Shown here: positions 7,345 through 10,812 of the stretch, in pieces
Position numbering within the stretch: position 1 is the stretch's first letter
Layout of the letters: every line of letters begins with the position of its first letter
DNA from: Treponema sp.
Lineage (GTDB): Bacteria > Spirochaetota > Spirochaetia > Treponematales > Breznakiellaceae
Length of the DNA: 10,812 nucleotides
Assembly (NCBI GenBank): GCA_031259515.1
Contig: JAIRLK010000242.1
Location: forward strand, 1 to 10,812
Direction of reading: 5' to 3'
Notes under the pieces: generated by a model
What the model was told of the DNA's origin: nothing
The model's input: the letters and a program-made list of their open reading frames with translations, nothing else
Database searches by the model: none
Translations under genes and position numbers: made by a program

Positions 7345-8430
7345 CTACATTTTAAGCCGTACCGTAAAAACCGAGCCTTGTCCCGGTTCGCTGTCCACGG
7401 TTACGGTCCCGCCCAAAAGTTCAACCGCCCGCTTGACCAGGGCAAGCCCCAGGCCGTTTCCTTCCTGGGCATGGGAGGTGTCGCCCTGGTAGAATTTGTC
7501 AAATACGCGTTTTTGGGTTTCCCTGTCCATCCCCGGGCCTGAATCCTTTACCCTAACCACCGCCAGGCTGTCTTCGGCTTTTGCAGTCAGCGCAATAGCG
7601 CCGCCCGGAGGGGTAAATTTTACCGCATTGGAAAGGAGGTTGTTCCATACGATCTCCAAGATGGTTTCGTCACAGGGGACAAGCAGCTCCTCCAAATCGG
7701 CGTCAAAGGCGATATTTTTACATTCCCACAGTTCCTCAAAAGCAAGAGCGCAGCGGCGGAGCTGTTCGCTCAAATCATAGACGCCTGATTCCGGTATAAT
7801 TTCCTGATTTTCAAGCTTGTTCAGTTTCAAAATATTGCTTGTCAGCGCCGAAAGTCTTTGGGTTGCTTCCAGAATAGTTTGGGTGTATTCCCTTCGCCGA
7901 TCAACAGGTAAATCGCCGTTCTGCAGGGCCAGAGTGCAGTTCTGTATAACCGTGAGGGGCGTTTTTATTTCATGGGACACATTGGCGATAAACTCGGTCT
8001 TTAAGGTTTCGATGCCCGCAAGTTCCTTCGCCATGGTATTAAAATCATCAAACAGTACCTCAACAAAGTCCTTTTTCCCGTCTTTGCGCCGGGGGGCAAG
8101 GCGGACAGAAAAATCACCTTGCGCTATTTTTCGGGCTGCCTCACTGAGCCGCCGTATGGGACGGTTCCATGTTTTGTTTATGACAAAGCCGATAAAGATC
8201 ATGGTGAGTGCGGATGCAAACAATATATATGCTAGAACAACAAGCATAGCCTGACGGATAATAGCTTGATTTATACCTTGTCTTAAATAAATATTTTCAG
8301 TTATCAGGCGAAAGAAGTTGAAATAACCCAGGAGAGAAAAAAGCAGAAAATACGTTTTAAACGATATAAAACCGGCATTAACGCGGCTGTCTTTTGAGCC
8401 TGGGGATTTAAACAGTTTGAAAAATTTCAT
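7345..8430 (-). CDS. Membrane histidine kinase with HAMP domain and very short extracytoplasmic loop
   Basis: This 361-residue sensor kinase is paired with the response regulator encoded just upstream. Two transmembrane segments (about 24-43 and 62-85) are separated by only some 18 residues, so there is no room for a folded periplasmic sensor domain. A HAMP segment (about 86-140, with RPIRRLSEAARKIAQGDFS) leads to HisKA, where NVSHEIKTPL carries the phosphoacceptor His153. The ATPase domain has all boxes: N (NNLLSNAVKF, 263-272), G1 (DSGPGM, 296-301), F (FDKFYQGD, 310-317) and G2 (GNGLGLAL, 324-331). The ATG at 8430 has GAGGAG 6 nt upstream and lies 38 nt after the regulator stop, so the two are one operon. 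No convincing intrinsic terminator follows. The stimulus is unknown; the architecture resembles intramembrane-sensing kinases that respond to envelope stress or a partner protein. Confidence 0.94.
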   Translation of the reverse strand: MKFFKLFKSPGSKDSRVNAGFISFKTYFLLFSLLGYFNFFRLITENIYLRQGINQAIIRQAMLVVLAYILFASALTMIFIGFVINKTWNRPIRRLSEAARKIAQGDFSVRLAPRRKDGKKDFVEVLFDDFNTMAKELAGIETLKTEFIANVSHEIKTPLTVIQNCTLALQNGDLPVDRRREYTQTILEATQRLSALTSNILKLNKLENQEIIPESGVYDLSEQLRRCALAFEELWECKNIAFDADLEELLVPCDETILEIVWNNLLSNAVKFTPPGGAIALTAKAEDSLAVVRVKDSGPGMDRETQKRVFDKFYQGDTSHAQEGNGLGLALVKRAVELLGGTVTVDSEPGQGSVFTVRLKM

Positions 8431-8468
8431 TTCATACTCCTCAACGTAAGGGGCGTTAGCGGCTATAT

Positions 8469-9158
8469 TCAGCCGGAAGAAACCGAAGGTTTCAGTACCG
8501 CCTTGTAACCCAGGCCGTGTACCGTTACTATCTCAAAATCCTTACAGGCGGAGAATTTGTCCCGCAGTCTGGTAATATACACATCCACCGAGCGGTGAGT
8601 GGCACCGGTTTCCACTCCCCAAAATTCGTCCATAAGCTGGTTCCGGGTAAATGTCTTTTTGGGATAGGAGAGCAGCTTGAAAAGGACCTTGAATTCCTTG
8701 GGGGTAAGCGTAATTTCTTCTCCGCCGACATAGGCGGTCATTTCATCGGTGTCCATCGAGAGGCTCCCGATGACGAGTTTTTTTTCACAGGCGATTTGGG
8801 CCCGGCGAAGGAGCGCGCCGATCCGCAGGAGGAGTTCGCTCATATAGAAAGGTTTCACCACATAATCGTCAATACCGATACGGAAGCCCTTTTCCTTTGC
8901 CGGCAGATCTTCCCGGGCGGACATGAACAAAATCGGAATAGCCTTGTCCTGCTCCCGTATCATGGAGGCAAATTTGAAGCCGTCGATCCCCGGCATCATA
9001 ATGTCCGAGATAATCAGATCGATGGCAGTGTCGATCATGGCATCCAAGGCGGTATTGGCACTGGTACAGCCTACCGGGTGATAGCTATTGTCCCGCAAGG
9101 CGTCGCAGACCATGCGGTTTAGTTTTTCATCGTCTTCTACAACCAATATATTGATCAT
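8469..9158 (-). CDS. OmpR/PhoB-family response regulator
   Basis: This 229-residue cytoplasmic transcription factor has a receiver and a winged-helix output domain. The start is the ATG at 9158 (MINILVVEDD), with AAAGGGG 6 nt upstream. The frame also opens ten codons earlier at 9188, but that ATG lies inside the likely -10 element. Receiver residues are intact: the acidic pocket ED at 8-9, phosphoacceptor Asp52 in ISDIMMPGIDG, Ser80 at the usual Thr/Ser switch position and Lys102 in VVKPF. The C-terminal domain (about 130-225) has LTPKEFKVLFKLL, the recognition helix around HRSVDVYITRLRDKF and the closing HGLGYKAVL. It is followed by its kinase gene. Two TTAACA direct repeats precede its gene and three precede the export operon, which suggests autoregulation plus control of the pump. 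The family call is certain; the regulon is inferred. Confidence 0.95.
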   Translation of the reverse strand: MINILVVEDDEKLNRMVCDALRDNSYHPVGCTSANTALDAMIDTAIDLIISDIMMPGIDGFKFASMIREQDKAIPILFMSAREDLPAKEKGFRIGIDDYVVKPFYMSELLLRIGALLRRAQIACEKKLVIGSLSMDTDEMTAYVGGEEITLTPKEFKVLFKLLSYPKKTFTRNQLMDEFWGVETGATHRSVDVYITRLRDKFSACKDFEIVTVHGLGYKAVLKPSVSSG

Positions 9159-9164
9159 AGGTTT

Positions 9165-9176
9165 CCCCTTTAGGGG
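9165..9176 (-). other. Small hairpin enclosing the response-regulator Shine-Dalgarno
   Basis: The minus strand reads CCCC-TAAA-GGGG, a 4-bp G:C stem with a tetraloop. Its right arm is the GGGG of the Shine-Dalgarno sequence of the gene starting at 9158. If it folds in the mRNA it could damp initiation. The stem is short, so this may be chance. Confidence 0.3.
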
Positions 9177-9183
9177 TGATCTT

Positions 9184-9221
9184 ATCATAAATGGTAAATA
9201 AAGTTGTTAAGGAAATGTTAA
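9184..9221 (-). promoter_or_regulatory. Putative response-regulator promoter with two TTAACA direct repeats
   Basis: TGTTAA on the plus strand at 9205-9210 and 9216-9221 gives TTAACA-N5-TTAACA in the direction of transcription, again with an exact 11-bp period. A strong candidate -10, TATGAT (9189-9184), lies 15 nt after the last repeat. It would put the transcript start near 9177, shortly before the Shine-Dalgarno sequence. The sequence shared with the efflux promoter extends beyond the hexamers: TTAAGGAA and TTAAATC occur in both. The remainder of the gap to 9397 is A/T-rich with no clear gene and no convincing plus-strand promoter. Confidence 0.68.
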
Positions 9222-9397
9222 ATCCTGCCTGAATACGTTTTATTGTATTGAAATTTTATATTTTTCAGATTTTTCCTCATTTTGTGGGTTTGTCCCGTTT
9301 ATTGACTACAAGGTAAATTAGGCGAAAAATCTCATATAGCCTAAAATTGCACAAAACTCGTATATAAATCCGGTTTTACCCGCCTTATCCTGTACCC

Positions 9398-10033
9398 ATG
9401 AGCAATGGAACCGGAGTACAGAACCCTTCTTTACATTCACTTATCCCCCTTGAGGACTTCAAGGCAATTCTTGGCCTTGATGATCGGGAGGATGCATTAA
9501 GCCGTTTTTGCCTTACCACGGCTACTTTCACCATCGAGCAATACTGTAAGCGGCGGCTTTTCCTGAAAAAGCATTTTGACCGGATTGAGTTTCACGGCGA
9601 TCTGTTCCTTCCTCTGGGGGAATACCCGGTGCGGGAAATGCTGGCTGTCTACATTGTGGGGGCATTTGGGGAGACCGGGGAGCTGCTTGAACCGGATTTT
9701 TACCGGATTATTCCTGATTTGGAAACGGAAACCGGGGAAGGGCCGGAGGATATGCCCTACAGCCTGTCCATTTCCCCTGCCCTGAACCGGGGCCGGGGGT
9801 TCTCTGCGGTCAAGGCGGTGTACCGGGCGGGGTATGCTCCGGGGAAGGCCCCCGCTGACCTGGCCTCGGCTTGCCTCGAACTGGCGGCGTGGAACATGAG
9901 CCGTTACCGGGGACGGCGGATTGGAATGACCGGGAACATCCGGGGGAACGGGAAGGACGGGGAACATCTGGAAGCCTCCATACCGGAGAACGTGCGGCAA
10001 CTATTGGAACCCTATAGACGGAGGACTATTTAA
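9398..10033 (+). CDS. Phage head-tail connector protein (HK97 gp6 / phiE125 gp8-like)
   Basis: This 211-residue protein resembles the gp6-like head-tail connectors that form the ring between portal and tail in siphophages. Supporting features are an N-terminal helical region beginning LIPLEDFKAILGLDD, then ATFTIEQYCKRRLF (about 42-55), a central beta-rich stretch with YPVREMLAVY, the VYRAGYAPG turn (about 141-149), a long helix DLASACLELAAWNMSRYRG and a C-terminus with IPENVRQLLEPYRR. The order and ending are typical of the family. The ATG at 9398 is the only usable start because an in-frame stop lies about 13 codons upstream, yet no Shine-Dalgarno sequence precedes it. It is divergent from the two-component operon, and no upstream capsid, portal or terminase gene is present, so it is either a prophage edge or a remnant. 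Its G+C content is higher than that of the flanking intergenic DNA. The exact family is uncertain. Confidence 0.68.
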   Translation: MSNGTGVQNPSLHSLIPLEDFKAILGLDDREDALSRFCLTTATFTIEQYCKRRLFLKKHFDRIEFHGDLFLPLGEYPVREMLAVYIVGAFGETGELLEPDFYRIIPDLETETGEGPEDMPYSLSISPALNRGRGFSAVKAVYRAGYAPGKAPADLASACLELAAWNMSRYRGRRIGMTGNIRGNGKDGEHLEASIPENVRQLLEPYRRRTI

Positions 10034-10035
10034 GG

Positions 10036-10313
10036 ATGACGGATATGACAGATAAATCCTTATTTATAGAAGAAATCTTGCTGAATTCCCTCAAAAAGTT
10101 CCTCTCCGAGGGACGCTCTCGCCCGGCTAAAGCCGGTCGGCCATTGTCCGGTATAGGGGCATTTATTGTGCGCCAGCCCCGGTCATAATTAATGAGCGTG
10201 CCTGTAGCGAACGGTTTCTTTCCCTGCGGCTTAAAGAATTAGGGCTTGAACGTTCCCGGACTGCGGAGGCCCGGTACTGGCGGGGGATTATGCTCAGGGT
10301 TCCGCTTTCCTGA
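10036..10313 (+). pseudogene. Frameshifted small phage-type gene
   Basis: Two adjacent reading frames appear to be pieces of one small protein. The first opens at ATG 10036 (or the second ATG at 10045, better spaced from AAGG). It reads MTDMTDKSLFIEEILLNS then LKKFLSEG and turns into unconvincing sequence, stopping at TAA 10186-10188. The second frame runs from about 10131 to TGA 10311-10313. It includes RYRGIYCAPAPVIINE and RFLSLRLKELGLERSRTAE, which look like real coding sequence but have no start codon of their own. The switch must lie around 10110-10142, exactly where a 14-nt palindrome (10123-10136, CCGGCT-AA-AGCCGG) sits. The gene starts 3 nt after the connector stop, the order expected in a phage morphogenesis cluster. 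A sequencing error or a real inactivating insertion would look the same. Family not identified. Confidence 0.55.
10123..10136. repeat. G+C-rich palindrome at the frameshift point
   Basis: CCGGCT-AA-AGCCGG is a perfect 6-bp inverted repeat with a 2-nt centre. Pairing can extend outward past one mismatch (10119-10121 with 10138-10140). It introduces the TAA that closes the downstream reading frame. It could be an inserted REP-like element, or a chance palindrome. Confidence 0.4.
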
Positions 10314-10432
10314 TGTTTTGTTTTCCGTATTCCTCCCCCTTGCCCCCTCCTGGGTTTACCGTCAATGGCACGGATAAGAAGCACACGGTGAAAATACCGT
10401 GTGCCGGTGTTCCGCCCTGTGCGGCGGTGTGA
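10313..10432 (+). CDS. Possible 39-residue ORF, stop-start coupled to the broken gene
   Basis: The ATG at 10313 overlaps the preceding TGA as TGATG, the arrangement of translationally coupled phage genes. It encodes MFCFPYSSPLPPPGFTVNGT, continuing DKKHTVKIPCAGVPPCAAV, and ends in TGA at 10430-10432. The motif PPPGFTVNG followed by a basic strand looks like an ordinary protein beginning, and the product may be a truncated larger protein. Its last third is also a strong inverted repeat (10381-10404), which could equally mean structured noncoding DNA. No family recognised. Confidence 0.35.
   Translation: MFCFPYSSPLPPPGFTVNGTDKKHTVKIPCAGVPPCAAV
10381..10404. repeat. 9-bp perfect inverted repeat, first of a row of hairpins
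   Basis: GCACACGGT (10381-10389) and ACCGTGTGC (10396-10404) pair perfectly with a 6-nt loop. Two weaker hairpins follow: CCGCC/GGCGG (10412-10416 with 10423-10427) and AACC/GGTT (10436-10439 with 10445-10448). No T-run follows, so it is not a standard terminator. A structured transcript or phage regulatory site is possible. Confidence 0.5.
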
Positions 10433-10749
10433 TAAAACCTGTACGGTTGGGACTGAAAAATCCGGTAATTTCACTATACAACACTCAACACCAAATACTT
10501 ATGACAAAACATAACAAAACGACCGGCGCACGCCCCCCCCTATTTCGGAAAAACGGCTCAAATGACGTTTAACAGCGTCATTCTGACGGGTCTATTCACG
10601 GTTTATGTGTCATTCAAATTCCGTGTTTTGGTGTGTCCTGGTGTTACGGAGTGTTACTCCTTATTACTTTATTATTTTTTTATGTCATATATGACATAAA
10701 AAAAAGAGAAGTATAATAATATAAATATATATAAGGAGTTACCGGGAAT
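10433..10749. other. Gene-free stretch with inverted repeats and clustered GTCAT motifs
   Basis: I see no convincing gene in these bases. The first part (about 10470-10520) is A/C-rich. An inverted repeat, AATGACG (10561-10567) with CGTCATT (10576-10582), follows. GTCAT or its complement ATGAC occurs at 10501, 10562, 10577, 10609, 10684 and 10691, with two more copies at 10764 and 10771 just beyond. The last 80 bases are extremely A/T-rich and contain a palindrome, a -10-like element and a Shine-Dalgarno sequence. Confidence 0.6.
10675..10717 (+). promoter_or_regulatory. 30-bp perfect palindrome (operator candidate) abutting a -10 element
   Basis: Positions 10675-10704 are perfectly palindromic: seven T, then ATGTCATA, then its complement TATGACAT, then seven A. 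A clean TATAAT follows at 10712-10717, and AAGGAG lies at 10733-10738. A -35 region at normal spacing would fall inside the right half of the palindrome, so a dimeric regulator bound there would control this promoter. The A/T-rich stem makes a bidirectional terminator less likely, although the T-run and A-run on either side keep that option open. Confidence 0.55.
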
Positions 10750-10812
10750 TTGAGTACATTGATGTCATGCGTCATTCAGCCACAAATTTCCTGGCCGCCC
10801 CCGGAGCGGAGG
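10750..10812 (+). CDS. Possible start of a new gene, cut by the right edge
   Basis: A reading frame opens at TTG 10750 (or the in-frame ATG at 10762) and stays open to the window end. From the ATG it reads MSCVIQPQISWPPPERR. AAGGAG at 10733-10738 lies 11 nt before the TTG, which is a little long. A second frame from ATG 10767 (MRHSATNFLAAPGAE) is also open to the edge. With so few codons I cannot decide which frame is real; the promoter-like sequence upstream is the main support. Confidence 0.3.
   Translation, partial: MSTLMSCVIQPQISWPPPERR

Noticed and set aside
8517..9122. Plus-strand open frame of 201 codons opposite the response regulator
   Set aside because: It is a shadow of a certain OmpR-family gene; its composition follows the complementary codons.
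9159..9188. Longer response-regulator start at 9188
   Set aside because: The ATG overlaps the likely -10 element TATGAT, and the family begins at the MINILVVEDD methionine, which has a good Shine-Dalgarno sequence.
10110..10142. Programmed ribosomal frameshift in the small phage gene
   Set aside because: There is no slippery heptamer at the switch zone, and known programmed shifts in tailed phages occur in the tail assembly chaperone, not directly after the connector gene. Decay or insertion is simpler.
10163..10474. Minus-strand open frame of 103 codons across the phage remnant
   Set aside because: It runs antisense to better supported plus-strand coding sequence, is Arg/Ser-rich without motifs, and crosses the hairpin row.
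10470..10520. Template repeat of a diversity-generating retroelement
   Set aside because: The stretch is rich in AAC-like triplets, but there is no matching variable repeat and no reverse transcriptase in the window.
1..10812. CRISPR array, tRNA, rRNA or insertion-sequence transposase
   Set aside because: I found no regularly spaced repeats of CRISPR type, no tRNA-like cloverleaf or rRNA stretch, and no transposase-like protein in any frame.

Overview
The window looks like chromosome from a diderm bacterium of moderate G+C. A Treponema-like spirochaete is my best guess, not a demonstrated fact. It rests on the loose lipobox (LALS-C) of the adaptor lipoprotein, the paralogue-style PtsN and the general codon style. 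There is no rRNA or tRNA to anchor the taxonomy.

Positions 1-9221 are chromosomal and all genes lie on the minus strand, so transcription runs right to left. The order is an OmpR-family response regulator (9158-8469), its membrane histidine kinase (8430-7345), then a regulatory gap, then a four-gene export operon. The operon encodes an outer-membrane beta-barrel protein of unknown family (7203-6256), a periplasmic adaptor lipoprotein (6182-5082), an RND inner-membrane pump (5079-1936) and a TolC-type outer-membrane channel (1939-602). The last three genes are packed with a 2-nt gap and a 4-nt ATGA overlap. A PtsN-like EIIA gene (497 to the left edge) follows after a 104-nt gap and may or may not share the transcript.

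The regulator and the export operon appear to be wired together. Upstream of both the regulator gene and the beta-barrel gene are direct repeats of TTAACA (minus-strand reading) at an exact 11-bp period: two copies before the regulator and three before the operon. This is the layout expected for an OmpR/PhoB/PhoP-type DNA-binding dimer. It suggests that the regulator controls itself and the pump. The kinase has a very short extracytoplasmic loop, so it may sense a signal in the membrane or through a partner. The pump lacks both transmembrane-helix-4 aspartates and the helix-10 lysine of the AcrB proton relay, which makes its energy coupling unclear.

Positions 9398-10432 are different. On the plus strand there is a phage head-tail connector gene, then a frameshifted small gene of phage style, then a tiny stop-start-coupled ORF. 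No capsid, terminase, portal or integrase gene is present, so this is either the edge of a prophage or a remnant. From 10433 to about 10749 I see no gene. This stretch holds inverted repeats, eight copies of the pentamer GTCAT/ATGAC and a 30-bp perfect palindrome next to a good -10 element and a Shine-Dalgarno sequence, so a new transcription unit probably starts at the right edge.
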